Notes under the pieces: model-generated | Databases searched by the model: none | Told to the model about the DNA's origin: nothing | Seen by the model: the letters and a program-made list of their open reading frames with translations, nothing else | Shown: in pieces, positions 11,591 through 25,046 of the stretch | Numbering within the stretch: position 1 is the stretch's first letter | Layout: every line of letters begins with the position of its first letter | Translations under genes and position numbers: made by a program | NCBI RefSeq assembly: GCF_024868665.1 | Contig: NC_079901.1 | Coordinates: forward strand, 1,361,892-1,425,891 | Source: Triplophysa rosa | Lineage: Eukaryota > Chordata > Actinopteri > Cypriniformes > Nemacheilidae | DNA length: 64,000 nt | Reading direction: 5' to 3'

Positions 11591-11848
11591 TAAGAGTTTT
11601 TATTCGTATGTACGTAAAGGTTTGTCGGCAATACACAGACCAATTTTCGTTAATTAAACTGATTGTAAAACGATAATGGCAAAAGAAATAGCACAGCATA
11701 CAGATTGCAAAACCTCGTACGTTTTGTACAAACAGTAGGTGAATATGAAATAAATCTTCTTTCATATTGTATAAATGTATCTATTCCCATGTTAGTCCAG
11801 ATGATAAACTTTCTCAGTTGCCTGTCACATAAAGTTCTACTGTAGCCT

Positions 11849-13469
11849 GTGGTGGACAGTAACGAAGTAAATTTACCTGAGTACTGTACTTAAGTACACT
11901 TTTTGAGTATCTTTACTTTACATGAGTATTATTTTTTCTGAGTACTTGTACTTTAACTTCACTACTACATTTGAAAGACAAATGTCATACTTTTTACTCC
12001 ACTACATTTATAAAAAGGTTCAAAAGTAGAAAATGGTTTCTATGCAGCGGGGTTTCCTGTGTGCACAATTTATCTGGCTTGCGATCTGCCAGGACCTTTT
12101 ACTGTTGCCAAGTATTTCAGTTTTTCTAAGCTCGCGGTTTTCCAGCAAGCTTTGAATGGCCATTTGGCAGATTTTTTTAACGCAAATCTGGCAACTCTGG
12201 GATCTTCCCCGCTAAACTAATGTAAACGTAGGCGCTGCTACATCGTTGATAGCGCTCTGAAAAGGCAAATAGAACATTAAAAGACGAAAAAGGCACATGT
12301 TAAAGTGTGGTGTAATCATCTGTGGGTTACGATCAGTCAAAGATCGTAGAAACATTGTCATGAAAATGATCGGCATAACGGCTAAACGGTAAATAAGCAT
12401 CACATACACCTTGAGCTACACGTGCGTGTTAACTTCTGATCTGCTGCTGTATCATTTAAAGCGATTTGGAAAATGAATGATGTTTTTACTGAAGTAACTA
12501 TAGTTGAAGTATTCCTGTTGAAATAAAAACAATAGAACCCTGCCCAAAATACAACAGAAAATGTAATGGATTTAATGGTTATAATGGGAATTGCACTATG
12601 GATACTTGTTGTCTACTTGTATGTGATGGATTCTATTGATGGGATGGTACCCAAACACACTACAAAGAGGAATTTAATTTAAAAATCTCATTCTACTTCA
12701 AAAATTCATTGTTTTTTTCAGCAGGGATGGTATTTGCAGTAAAACCTGAGTATCCACATATTTACCATTTTCTATATATAGGAACCATACTCCAATTAAT
12801 AATCTTTAGTTAAACCACAGCAACTAAAAATACCATAGTTTCATTATACTACCTATAGTTTGTTTGTAGTAAAATTATGGTAATGCACATGGTAATAAAT
12901 ACAACAAACACATGGCTTCTACACTTTACTATTTACAAGAACCTTACTACTTACTGGTAAATTGCTGCTTAAAACTGGTAAAGGGAATATACAAAATAAA
13001 AAATATATAGGCCTAGGGGGCTAATGAGGATAATTAGGCTAAATGATCATACAGGATTATATCTAAACTAAACATATATGTGCTAAACATATAAAGCTCT
13101 TAAAGGAGTTGCTCACTGCAAAATTTGCCCCCATTGACTTTCCATAGTAGGAATAAAAATGACTATGGAAAGACAATGGGGGCAAATTTTGAAGTGAACT
13201 ACTCCTTTAATACAACTGATACTGTGAGCTACTGAGTGTATTCAGTAGGGTGCTTCAGAGGCATAAGGTATACGACAATAAAACAATGCACAACTGACAT
13301 AAAGGACATTTACTTTTAATACTTGAGTACTTTTAAAAGCACGTACTTCTGTACTTTTATTTAAGTAAGAATCTGTCTTTGCAACTTCTACTTGTAGAGG
13401 AGTAATATTTGACCAGTAGTATCTGTACTTTCACTCAAGTAAGGAAGTTGTGTACTTCGTCCACCACTG
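11849..13469. mobile_element. Non-autonomous DNA element with GTGGTGGAC ends
   Basis: Left end TGTGGTGGACAGTAACGAAG and right end ...CGTCCACCACTGA form inverted termini. The sub-terminal regions on both sides are rich in GAGTACTTGTACTT-type motifs. No transposase ORF was found. A second TTAA-flanked palindromic MITE is nested at 13100-13210. It lies just upstream of the scg3 promoter region. Confidence 0.65.
13100..13210. mobile_element. Nested TTAA palindromic MITE
   Basis: TTAA at both borders. The arms ('aaggagttgctcactgcaaaatttgccccc' and its complement) fold over the whole 111 bp. It is inserted inside the 11849-13469 element. Confidence 0.8.
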
Positions 13470-13599
13470 ATATCTCAGTAGCTATAAGGTTTATAATACA
13501 ATTAATAATAAATGAATATAAAATGAAAACCATATTAAATTATACAGAAACAGGTGGGATCTTTAATTACATCTCCAGCTGGCGCGTAAATCTTTTCTT

Positions 13600-13996
13600 T
13601 TCTCTTATCAGTTGTGCTCATGCAGCCCTTTATTGTCCCGCATCTTGAACGAAAGTCGAATGCGCCGCATGACGCAGGTGATGCAGACTGACGCAGATGG
13701 GCGGGTGTAATCGTGTCGTCCTCCTTCTCCTCCATCCATGAGCTGCTGGAGTCAGGACCCGTTACACGCGGACCGGGGAGCTCGCATCAGCTTATCTGAG
13801 CTTAATTATAGCCTGCGACCTGATTTCAGCACTGCAGCGATTTAACAGCACCCGCACATCTAAAGCGCTATAGACAGCGAGGCGCTGAAGCGCGCACGCC
13901 ACTGCGCCAGGATCACTGCGCACGACTCCGTCCAGACAGAGCCGAACAGGGAGCCCATCTCCTGGATAACACGAGCAATACAGCATCAGCGGAACG
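13600..13996 (+). promoter_or_regulatory. scg3: Probable scg3 promoter and 5' UTR
   Basis: A GC-richer stretch between the repeat at 13469 and the scg3 start codon. It has a GC box (gggcggg near 13699) and two TGACGCA half-CRE-like motifs near 13670-13690, but no TATA box at a suitable place. Assignment is by position; the transcription start was not determined. Confidence 0.45.
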
Positions 13997-16900
13997 ATGG
14001 CGTCAAAACGCACAGGGCTGATGGTCGTGGTTCAATTTCTGGCTGTAATAATAGCGCACATCTCCGCGTTTCCCACACCTGACGGTGAGTTAAAACATAT
14101 CGCATCCAATAATCAACGTTTGGCTTTAATTACGCAGAATGTCGAATCGTTGCGTAAATGACTTCCTCTTACTGTCATAACAATCAGGACAATTTCTATG
14201 TATACAGTATGTACAGGAAACTGGGTTATTTATTATGAAGGAATCATATGTGTGTAAATATACCTCTGTGTATGATTGTTGTTGCTTTGGAAAGAAGTTG
14301 GGATACGATGGAACAGTTGCAATGCTTTTATTTAGTTGTTCATTAGTTATTCCATAGGAAGCTCTCTGCGTTTTCAAAAGGCTTTTAATCTTTTGTCCTG
14401 TAATCCGATAATTCAGTAGCAGCTTCATTAGGACTGTTTAAATTGCAACTGAAAGGACTAAAGTAAAAAAAAACACCAAAAAGTAAAGAGAGTAAAGTCC
14501 CTGCATATTAATTGTTTATAATGATTGTGATTACAAGAAATTATTGTTATAACCATGTAGTTACAATGTTATGACTATTTAATACTAGAGTCAGACTGTT
14601 ATTGTAGTTCTCCTGCATGTTTTGTCCTCCTAGTCATGTATTAAGGTCAAGACTGACTCATCCCTGATCGGATCTCTGCTTTTAATGACTGTGTGTCTTT
14701 GTGTGTTTGTTCTTATGTCCAGATAAGAGTGTGTACAACCGAGAGCTGACAGAAGAGAAACCATTAGAGCAGCAGGTGTGATCTCAGAAATATTCACATA
14801 TTGTTTTATTACAATATTAACATAGCACTGTTCATTTTTCATTTGTCATTTATTCTATTCTTTAAAAAATATATAAAAATGATTTGAACACAACTATTTG
14901 TTTCCAAGAAAACGAGCATTAAAAGGAGCATGATGCTTAAAAGTCTAAAAATACAGAAAAAACGATATTGTGCTTTTTTCAATAGATTGCAGAAGCTGAC
15001 AGCATCAGGAAGACAGGTGAGAAATAATCTTATCAGTGCTGAAGGAACACTTCATAGTGAGCAATAGCTTTTTTTCACACAAGTGTGAAAGTTGCTTGTT
15101 GGTTCAGTGTGATGTCCATCCATCCAGACCCCAAGCCAACGGCACCAGCAGAGGCGGAGTCAAAGTCAGAGAACGATGACATCACTTTCCTAAAGTCTCT
15201 GGCTGAGAAGTCCAAAGAGTCAAACAATGAGACTCCTGTGTCCGATTCTGTGGATGATGAGTCTGACTCCACTAAAAACAGAAGACTGGCTGATGACTAT
15301 GACTCTACCAAGAATGGAATGGACTACAAATACCAAGGTGAGAAAACAGAAATCCTGCTGATAAAATATAGCCAGTCCTTGGCTCTGTTGACAATACCTC
15401 ACAGTATAATGTGCACACGAGGAATACTGTTCCCACAGCGCAATTCACTTTGACCTTCAAATTCTATAACACCCATGAATATTTACTCTTTACACAAAAT
15501 TGAACGAGAAATGCTAACTACACATGTTGGTCATATAACAATTTAGCAGACATTTAATATTGCAGAATATATAGTGCCTGACTTTGTGTTTCTAAATTTG
15601 TACAATATATTGTATAAGTGTAGCAGGTTTATGCTGAACATTCTCTCATCTCTTTGTGTGAGGCTTTTTTTGCTGTATTTGAGGAAATTTGATTTTAAAG
15701 TAATATACGTTAGGTTAAGAAAAACCAAGCTGTTCAAAAGTCATGTTATCTATTGCTCTTGCTAATCCAGTCCTGTGATTTAAAATGCAGGAACAGGTGG
15801 CAGACACCACAGGTCAATCAAGAGAGAGAGGATTATCTCTCTCTCTCTCTACAGACTGCTGCACTGAATGTTTTATAGCATTTAACGTCAGTCTCTAACA
15901 GCAGGACAGGTATATGTGCCGTAGTAAAACTAAGTTATTCACATATTCTTGTTCGGTCACTTACTTACATTGTGTGATGTTTTTTTCTTGAAGTTGTTAT
16001 ACATTTAGGGACTTTTTTAGAAAGCTAAAAGGGTCTATCTTGACGAACTTAAACTCGGTTCTAATAGGTTCACATGATCCCTATTTTTTCTTTTTTTAAA
16101 TTAAAGGGATAGTTCACCCAAAAATAAAAATTCTGTCATCATTTACTCCAGTGCCGATCCTAGACGTCTGGGGGCCCTAAGCAAACTTGTGAGGGGCCCT
16201 TGTACAAATAATTACAATTAGATATAAGGCCTAGGCCTAAACATAACTGTAAACTGCAAGAAATCAAAAATAATAACTCAATTTACACACTTAAACGAAT
16301 AAAGTCTGAAAGAAAAAAGTTCCATATTTTGACGCATTTCCGAGTGAAATTGAATGTTGAATGAGAAAAATAGTTGGCATGGCTTTCGTCTTTCTCTGCG
16401 ATTTGATTGGATGTATAAATCAGCTTTTGCATTTGAAATGGAACTGGCAGCAGACTGACAGTTGAAGGGGAGGAGTTAATAGATGCTCCGCCCAAGCCGT
16501 CTAACATACGTCATTTGAGATGGACAGTCATTACAGGACGGAAGTGCATGTTCAGATTTTAACTGAAGATTATGAGGCCACACAAATTTTAAAAAGAGAA
16601 TGACCCACATTGATAAGCTATTTACAATAAACGCTGCAATATTTCATGAAAAAAAAATTCATTTCACTGGGACTTTAACAATTCAACAATTTGACATCTT
16701 AATAGCAACATTAAACATTAACATGTTATTTCAGTAATATTAATCTCTAGAGAGAGAGTCATTTTACCTCTAACAGTTCTGTGAAATAAAGTCCAGGTTC
16801 CTAAAATATGAAATAAATGTCATAAAAAACATGAAATGTAACTTTTTTATACATGTCAACATATTATTACAACACTAACGTCATGTTTCAAATCAAATTA

Positions 16901-17340
16901 TGAGTAAACTGTCATTGCTTCATTTAATGTTTTGCCACATAGAACCTTATTATTCCAAAGAAAGTGATTTGTTTAGAAATCGAAGGTTCTGTCTACATTT
17001 GAACTGTTAAAAAAAATATATATATATATTATTTAATAATATACATTTAGAATACATTTAAGGTTTCTGTCCATTTCATGTATAAAAGATGCTTGTTCCC
17101 CCTGTCATTATTGTAAAAACCTTGAAGCTCATATCTCAAAACTACTTAGAAAGCAGATGAAACCTATCTTTTTGTCCAAGGTGACAAATTGTTTTTTTAT
17201 AGTTCACCCTAAATTCTGTTTAGTTATAGTTTGACTACATCAGACATTTCTAACTGAAAAGATGAAGTAGATTTTGACATTCGTGATATGATCTTTTGAA
17301 CAGTATAATTCAGATTTGAATAAAGGCCCCGTGGACACTC

Positions 17341-17380
<40 letters not shown>

Positions 17381-20300
17381 GTGTCTGATGTGAGCGTCAG
17401 ACGTTTGATCAGTCTCATGTTTCAGTCTGATGCTGACTTTACAGAAAGACATATGAGCAGTAACTGGATCTGTGTGCTAGATAATGGCCGATGGAGTGAA
17501 TGTTTTGTGCAGTGGGAGGTGTTTTTGTGGACTTCTGCTGTATTGCTGGAATTACAGACAAGAATTGCTGGCAACACTCACATTTTATTATAACACCTCC
17601 TCCTACAGTGTCTCTCTTTTTATCCTAACAACACAATCTAAAGCTTTCGAGAGCTTGTTTCTGATCATTTCTAGACATTGTGAGATTTCTCCTGGTATGA
17701 AATAGAAATCTATGGATCAGTGTCTGTGAAGCGTCAGCAGTGCTGTAAATTCACTGCATGGAGGAAACTTGAGTAACTGTATTTATGTAAGAAATGCGCA
17801 CAGCCTTTGAAGGCCATGTCATGGGTAAATGATGGAAATCCTCTACATTTTGTGCAACTGTGTCCTCCCGCATTCATTCTCATTTCCCACCCGGACCTTT
17901 AGAATTACCACATGTACACCACAGTGAACCACAGTTATATAAGACGATTGCACAGTTGTTATAAACATACATGATGTCATGATGACCAATGAGAATCAAG
18001 CATTTTAAGAGAGGCATGCATTTGACGAGCAACATTCATGCAAAGTCATTTCTGTAAATTGGAGTGATGTGACGTGGTTATGTGTTTTGTTTCAGATGAT
18101 CCTGAGAGCTTTCGCCAGCTGGATGGGACGCCCCTGACAGCTCAGGACATCGTCCAGAAAATCGCTAACAAAATCTACGAAGAGGACGATAGAGGAGTGT
18201 TTGACAGGATTGTTTCGAAACTCCTCAAGCTGGGCCTAGTAAGACATCAGTCTTCATTCGTTTGTTTTGATGAGTGGTGATATCAGGGTTCATTGGCCGA
18301 TGGCAGAATCAGGGTTGTGCACCATTAAGAATCCAGAATGGCTGTCAAAAACGGACAGTATGTAAGTCGCTTTGGATAAAAGCGTCTGCCAAATGCATGA
18401 ATTTAGATGAAAATGTTTCCATGACACCCGTGACCCATCCATAATGTGCTCATTTCTCTATAGGGTAATGAAAATGGTCTGTCACAAAGTAATCCCTGTT
18501 TAACTGATCGTAGTAGAAGGAGTAAGATGTGTGTGTGTTTGTGATGTGCTTCAGATCACAGACAGTCAGGCAGAGACGCTGGAGTACGAGGTTGCAGAAG
18601 CCCTGCAAGATCTGATTACCAAAAACGCCAAAGACAACATGATTGGAGAGCTGAGTATGGACTACCCCGTTAACACAGCAACTGAAGACAATATGGTATG
18701 AGTGTGTGCTACAACCCATCAACATCTAAAAGGTTTCTCATTTTACTCAACAGTTCTCTGTTTGCTTGTGTTCAGGATGAGGAAGATAGACCCAGCCGGC
18801 GGTATGATGAAGAGGATGAGGGTGGTGATGATGACGACGAAGAGCCGGAGGAGGAGAGCAAAGATGACACAGTAAGAGCTGATGACTCATGGGACACTGT
18901 GAGTGACGGAAATGACAGGAATGAACTCAACCCTGAGGATGGACTGCAGGACCTTCAGTACTTCCCCAACTTCTACAGACTGCTCAAGAGTCTCGACACA
19001 GGTACACAACACACAACAGTATTCCTTCATAATCACAGGATGAATCTGAAGCACAGTTGAGTTGGTTTCGTCGTTACAGATCAGGATCGAGAGGAGAGAG
19101 AGACCCTCATCACCATCATGAAGACTTTGATTGACTTTGTGAAGATGATGGTGAAATACGGCACCATCACACCCGAAGAAGGAGTTTCTTATCTTGGTAA
19201 GAGCGAGACAAAAGAAAACACAGAAAGCCATCTACTGTAGACCTCTTACAGTTTCTATCCACATGAAAGTGTAAAGAATCTGAAAACAGCCAGTCTAGTG
19301 ACCAGTGATGTCTGAAAGCTTGAGTCTTCAGTCAGCTTGAAACGGATCTACTTGATGTCTTTGCGCTGTGGTTTGAGACCCATTGTTTTGACTCATCTGT
19401 AAAATAGATTTAAAAAATGGTTGAATTTTTTAGCTGTTGAATCATAAACAGTCAGTCAAAATCAATGTGTTCTTGACAGTGTCGTGACGTGAATAAAAGT
19501 TTGACTGATGTGACGGATAACAATACACAGATTCATGCGATCCGGAGACGTGGTGTTGTTCATGAAAGGACACAAGTGCTGGATGTTTCATGACCATATA
19601 TGTTCAGCACATCTGTGTTCATTGCGTGTAATGAATTCCATCTGTTTCTTTAATGAGATGTGATAGGACACAGATAACGGAGTGGATTTCTCCATTACGC
19701 ATTAAAGAGAGGAGGTTACTCAGGCAACCTGCGGCACATGATGACACGCTGCACAGATCAAATGAAATAGAAGGCTGTGTTGCCGGGATACGGCCGTCCG
19801 GTTATTGATCGTGCTTTTAACATGAGATGAGGCTCCTGCCATTGTGTCCTAATCTTCCACCCTCAGATTGTGTGTTTGCGTGACTGTGTGCGTGTTTGTC
19901 TATGGCAAACAGCTCCAGGTCACATAATGAGTACATGCAGATATTGCTCTCTGTTTAGTCTTTGAATAAACCATACTTATCACCACAATAAAACTGACAG
20001 TATTTTCAAAAAGATGAAAATGATAGAGAATTGGATTGTCAAGATTGTGATCTCTGTGTGGCAGGTGTTTGGAGGGTAGCGGTGACACACTCATTTAATG
20101 AGACATTATGAAGAATCATGCACTCATACATAATGATCTAAGAAATCAAGGCAGAAATATTTAACAAGATGCTAATTGGGTCAGTATTTTCATATTAACG
20201 TCCCTGTGAACCGGAAGTTGTGGTCGTTTTTACTTCTGTATTCTGACACATTTACTAGTGAATTCCGAATGAGAAAAGGGTGGCCGTGGCTTGTGTTTTA

Positions 20301-23300
20301 AACTGCAAATTCATTGGATATACAAAAACAGGCGTTTTTATATTTTTAAATGGAACTGGCAGCAGACTGCTCTGCCCAAGCCGTCTAACGTACGTCATCT
20401 GACATGGATAGCCACTAGAGGGCAGAAGTGCATTTTCAGATTTTAATTTAAGGTTATTAGGGCACATTAATTTTAAAATGAGAATGACCCACACTGATGA
20501 GATATTTATAATAAACACTGCAATATTACATGACAAATTGGGAATTGTAATTTTGTATTTCACTGGGACTTTAAAGACTTAAAATCTAATTTTTTATGTT
20601 GTTTATGTGGTTTTAATGAGGTCATAAACCTATAACCAATCACTCATTTGATCACTGTGAATCAGCAGTTTGAGGCATAAGTATGCAAAATGGAGCTGGG
20701 GATTTCCAGAATCACAGAGATCAGTGTATTATTTACATCAGTGAAAAACAAAATATCGTTATTCATGCTTCATGCTGATATCAGAAAAGCAGAACACATT
20801 GTGATTTACTGTTTTTTTCACACAGAAAACCTGGACGCTATGATCGCCCTGCAGACCAAGAACAAGTTGGGCAAATCTCTGGTTCCGCTCAGTGTTGCGC
20901 CCCCTACAGGTACAAAAACATGTTGAGTTGTTCCTGGCCTGCCACAAGATCCAGAAAACTTACTATAAGGTTATATGTAGCTAGGGTTAGGAATCGAAAG
21001 GAAAAGGAATCGGATACTTGAAATTAAAATTTCAATTCCTGTGTGCATATTTTCCGAAATGTGCATGTTTTAATTTGTGATAAAGCACAGGAACCACAAA
21101 TTGACCATAGTTTCATTACAGTAACTACACTTTAACCATGATGTAGTTAAGCTATGGTAATACAAATTGTAATAAATCAGACAAAACATGGTTGCTATGT
21201 GTATGTATACACAAAACGGTGCTCATAAATATATATATTTTTTGCAAACCAGTCAGTGAGTAGGACAAGTGACCATACGTGGTATCTAAATATTTTACTT
21301 CAACTGTGGAATCGAAAGTGGGAATCGATAAGAATCGATAACCAGAATCATAATCGATGAAATTCAGACGATACCCAACCCTATATGTAGCTAACATGAA
21401 CTATCAATGAACAGTGTAGTTTTACAGTTGTTTTAGTGAATGGTGAAATTAGCATTATAAGATCAACAAATGCCGCCAGAAGCCTTGTTCATTTTTAGTT
21501 TACATTCTAGTAATGTAGTTACTGTAACTGTGCCTTCACACAGCCAGTGAAACCTAGCGACAAAGCGACTTGATCTCATTCATTTCAACGGAGAGCTGGC
21601 AACTTCCCGCGACACGAGCGACAGTGACCGTTGGCGACAGGAAGTGGGCGTGTCTAGCAACGCGACAAAGTTGAGAGTTGCTCAATTTTATGCAAATGAT
21701 GAGTGACTTTCGTGAGCGAACACCAATAGGAGTAAAGCAGCGGAGCTCACATCATCCGTCTCCCGTCAGTTACAGCAGGGTTTGTTTATAACTGTTACTA
21801 GAAAAACCAAATCTAGAAATCTAGAGTCGCTGGCGATGTGTACGCACAGTAACTAATGTTTTAATCAAATACATAAAACCATTTATGGTTTCAAATCCTG
21901 ACGTCACCCTGGGTTCTGATTGAAAATCTGGTTTGTTGGTTCCCATCAGATCTCTGCACCACGCCCATAAAACATTATAAACTGCAAGTCACATCACTGT
22001 GGTTTTCCCCCTCTCCATCCAGAGAAAGCAGCGGATGATGATGACAACACCAAAACAGAGGCTGCCAAAATGCAGAAAGAGTATGAGTCCCTGAAAGACT
22101 CAACCAAAGATGTGCAGCAGACTGCAGCAGAGATCAGTGAGTACGGTATGATCCTCTCACATCTTCACACCAGCTCACTGCTGCAGTAGCTACTAACTGT
22201 AATGAATGAATTATGAGCTCACGTCGAGGGAGGATGACATTTTGAAACTGACTGTAGATTCTCATCAAAATTACAAACATTCATGATAGAATTGAAATAG
22301 GGGCAGTTGTGGCCTAATGGTTAGAGAGTCGGACTCATGACCAGAAGGTTGCCGGTTCGATTCCCAGGGCCGGTGGGTAACAACTGAGGTGCCCTTGAGC
22401 AAGGCACCTTACCCCTACTTGCTCCCCGGGCGCTGCAGTGATAGCTGCCCACTGCTCCGGGGGTACGTGTGTTCACTACTCTCTGGATGGGTTAAATGCA
22501 GAGGTCATATTTCATTGCCTTGTACTTGTACATGTGCAATGACGATAATCTAAATCTAAAAAAAAAAAAAATCTAAATAATACACATAGAACGTAAAATC
22601 ACCAGGTTTATTTCAGAAGTGTCATTCTTTCTTTTGTCAGGTCATCCTGGTAGATCTGAGAGCTATCTGGAGGCAATCCGCAAGAACATTGAATGGCTGA
22701 AGAAACACAACAAGGACGGCAACAAAGACGGTAAATATCTATTAGATTTCACATCATCAGATCAATTGTTTCCTCAGAATTTTAGGTTAAGAACATGACA
22801 GTGATTGTTTTTTTATATCTATAAGGCTTTGTTTATTATAGAATTCTGACTTGGTTGGATTGAAGCTGAAAAACGTTTAGGTCTGCTTTTTTTCTTGTAA
22901 TCGATGTTTTTTAATGGCTGATGTGGAAAGATCAGAGGGATGATGGTCAGTTGAAATGAAATACAAGAGTCCAGTCTCTCTTTCTCTCTCAGACCCATCT
23001 GAGGGCTTTTCTTTAAAGTGAAGTTACACAATTTATTTGAAACATGGAGAAGAACGGTCGAATCAAAAAACGCTTTTCTTTCCCTTATTTTGCAATTGAA
23101 ATAAGCTCGGGTGGGAGAGCTCATGAATATGCGTGGCTTTAATGAGCTTGGCCCCGTTACAGCGCTGCGACTCGGATCTGCTGTGTTATAGACAAAAGAT
23201 CTGTGCGTACGAGAGCGGACATCTGTCTGTGTTATTCAGAGCTTCACATCACTGTGTGTTTTCACATGCAAACTCTCTCTCTATTCTGTTCTTCATATTC

Positions 23301-25046
23301 CAAACAGACTCAACAGAAGCCTGTTATAATCAAAATGTGTGAAACTCCAGAATAAAGTCCGAATGATACACATTTTATTAAAGAAAAAAGCATGAATCTA
23401 ATTCAGCAATAGATTTCATTAATGTCCAGAGACTCTGAGAGACAGTAGACTATGGAAGCATATTGGTTGCTATTTTCAATTTGAAATGCAATACGCAAAA
23501 TGGCAATGCAGTATGTAAAATGACAATGCAATTGTGTATTTAAATATTCATTTTAAATAACATATGTGCAACATTAAGTGCAAAATGATTTTTTTTTTAA
23601 ATCAATTATATCAAAATCAATTATATCAATTACATTTGTCAGTTCCTACACTAGTTTTCATGTGTTATTTAAATGGATATTTTTTAACACTCTTTAAGTT
23701 GCAAAATTAAAATGAAAATGCATTCCCCGGATTGATTATATACTGTATGTTTAAGATAGTCAAGCAAAACTGAAGCAAAATGAAAATTCAAATGTTATTT
23801 TCCCTAAATGCATTAACATCATCAGGTCGAACAAGTAATTTTTGTCTTTGTGCTCCAATTCGTGTGCATGCGATTTAATGTTTTATCAGCTCTGCAGCCA
23901 CACATCCATGCACGTAACGAGCGATGCTGGCTCCGCCCTCACACGATGCTGCTATACCGGGGAGGGGGCATGGCCAGCTCAAAATGCATTTTCAAGTCCA
24001 CATTGAATTTTACAACACCCAACGTGCTGTGTGTAATGAAAATGCAATCCCAAATGTTCAACCTGTTAATGTTAATGCATTTAGGGAAAATAACACTTGA
24101 ATTTTCATTTTGCTACAGTTTTGCTCGACTATCTTAAACACATACAATCAATCCGGGGAATGCATTTTTATTTTCATTTTGCAACTTAAAGAGCATTAAA
24201 AATATCCATTTAAATAACACATTAAAACTAGTGTAGGAACTGACAAATGTAATTGATATAATTGAATTTTTATTTTCATTTTGCACTTAATGTTGCACAT
24301 ATGTTATTTCAAATGTATATTTAAATACACAATTGCATTGTCATTTTACATACTGCATTGCCATTTTGCGTATTGCATTTCAAATTGAAAATAGCTACCA
24401 ATATGCTTCCATAGTAGACTAACACTGACTTACATGAGAACTTTCATCTGGAGGATTCTGGAGGTGGATGTGTGTTTGTGAAAGAACAGAAAGCGTCTGT
24501 GTGCTGCCATGGTTACTGTAATAATGTTCTGATCACTGTTCTTAAGAACACACGTGTGTCTCTCAGAAATCATCTGCACACACACATGTAATCTGTGTAC
24601 AGCGATTGTGATAAATTCTTCATGGCCACAGACTGAGCGAGACAGAAAACACACAGCTCTTGTGTGCTAGGACATTCAAACTGCCCACGTTCACAAACAT
24701 GCACACATGATACCCGGCAACCTTTATAGCCCCCCCTAATCCCCCACCCCCCCCCCAAAACCTTCACGCTTATTAACATTCAATGTGTTCAGAGCTTGCC
24801 TTACAAAAAGGATGTTTATTTGAGTGTAAATCCTGGTCGGACACCAAATACGCTTTAGAGAAGGGCTGTCGTGTTCTCCATACATGTGTCTATACTGACA
24901 TGTTTTTCTCCTCGTTGGATCTGTAAGATTACGACCTGTCCAAGCTGAGGGACTTCATGGACCAGCAGGTGGACGCTTACATCGATAAAGGCATCCTGGA
25001 GAAAGATGAAGGTGACATCATCAAGAGAATCTACGGAAGCCTGTAG
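13997..25046 (+). CDS. scg3: Secretogranin-3
   Basis: A granin that helps sort chromogranin A and prohormones to cholesterol-rich secretory-granule membranes in neuroendocrine cells. Twelve coding exons, all with GT/AG borders and compatible phase: 13997-14084, 14723-14775, 14986-15016, 15128-15337, 18096-18238, 18555-18695, 18776-19001, 19080-19196, 20826-20909, 22023-22145, 22641-22730, 24928-25046. The total is 1425 nt, 474 aa (human 468). Residues 1-24 form a signal peptide ending HISA before FPTP. Exon 4 has the two DSTKN motifs and a dibasic site, exon 5 the [11 protein letters not shown] block, exon 7 a highly acidic run and [13 protein letters not shown], exon 8 the near-invariant [20 protein letters not shown], and exon 12 ends in KRIYGSL. 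It is convergent with lysmd2, as in human. No breaks were seen; intron 4 is the largest (about 2.8 kb). Confidence 0.97.
16101..16149 (+). mobile_element. 5' half of a TTAA MITE, truncated
   Basis: Begins TTAAAGGGATAGTTCACCC and breaks off after 'catcatttactc', where a different element begins (CAGTGCCGATCCTAGAC...GGGGGCCC, hAT-like end). In scg3 intron 4. Confidence 0.7.
16150..16680. mobile_element. Element related to 20195-20574, fused to a hAT-like end
   Basis: From about 16310 to 16677 the sequence parallels the complete TTAA element at 20195-20574: shared 'atggaactggcagcagactg', 'gcccaagccgtctaac', 'agaatgacccaca', and the end 'tttcactgggactttaa'. The left part (16149-16230) is a hAT-like terminus instead of the expected GTCCC end. 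In scg3 intron 4. Confidence 0.65.
17342..17376. repeat. (CT)n microsatellite
   Basis: A run of about 17 CT dinucleotides in scg3 intron 4, preceded at 15837-15851 by a shorter one. The rest of intron 4 (16681-18095) shows no other recognisable feature. Confidence 0.9.
18355..18405 (+). repeat. Teleost SINE/LINE 3'-tail fragment
   Basis: The sequence TAAGTCGCTTTGGATAAAAG followed by CGTCTGCCAAATG is the conserved tail seen repeatedly in fish SINE/LINE elements; related tails are at 50629-50672 and 34121-34145. In scg3 intron 5. Confidence 0.75.
20195..20574. mobile_element. Complete TTAA-flanked MITE (GTCCC ends)
   Basis: TTAA at 20195-20198 and 20571-20574, with short inverted ends GTCCCTGTGAA and TTCACTGGGAC. 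It is a second copy of the unit at 16310-16677. Located in scg3 intron 8, upstream of exon 20826. Confidence 0.8.
20982..21383. mobile_element. hAT-type MITE with perfect 8-bp target duplication
   Basis: Ends TAGGGTTAGGAATCG and CGATACCCAACCCTA are imperfect inverted repeats, flanked on both sides by the identical octamer TATGTAGC (20974-20981 and 21384-21391). Non-coding; in scg3 intron 9. Confidence 0.85.
22301..22572 (+). mobile_element. tRNA-derived SINE
   Basis: RNA polymerase III A box (TGGCCTAATGGTT, from 22310) and B box (GGTTCGATTCC, 22354-22364) are correctly spaced, followed by a non-tRNA body and a poly-A tail at 22557-22572. The same family occurs in reverse orientation at about 55190-55470. 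In scg3 intron 10. Confidence 0.85.
23451..24413. mobile_element. Fold-back DNA element with ~370-bp inverted arms
   Basis: The left arm (23451 to about 23835, starting TATGGAAGCATATTGG) is mirrored by the right arm (about 24045 to 24413, ending CCAATATGCTTCCATA). The ~200-bp centre (23850-24030) includes a short spurious ORF. GTAGAC flanks both sides. In scg3 intron 11. Confidence 0.85.

Noticed and set aside
13824..13885. Possible REST/NRSE site near scg3
   Set aside because: A TTCAGCAC half-site and an AGACAGCG half-site occur, but about 40 bp apart, far beyond the known spacing.
22301..22372. Possible tRNA gene
   Set aside because: A and B boxes are present, but no acceptor stem or cloverleaf can be formed and a SINE body with poly-A follows.
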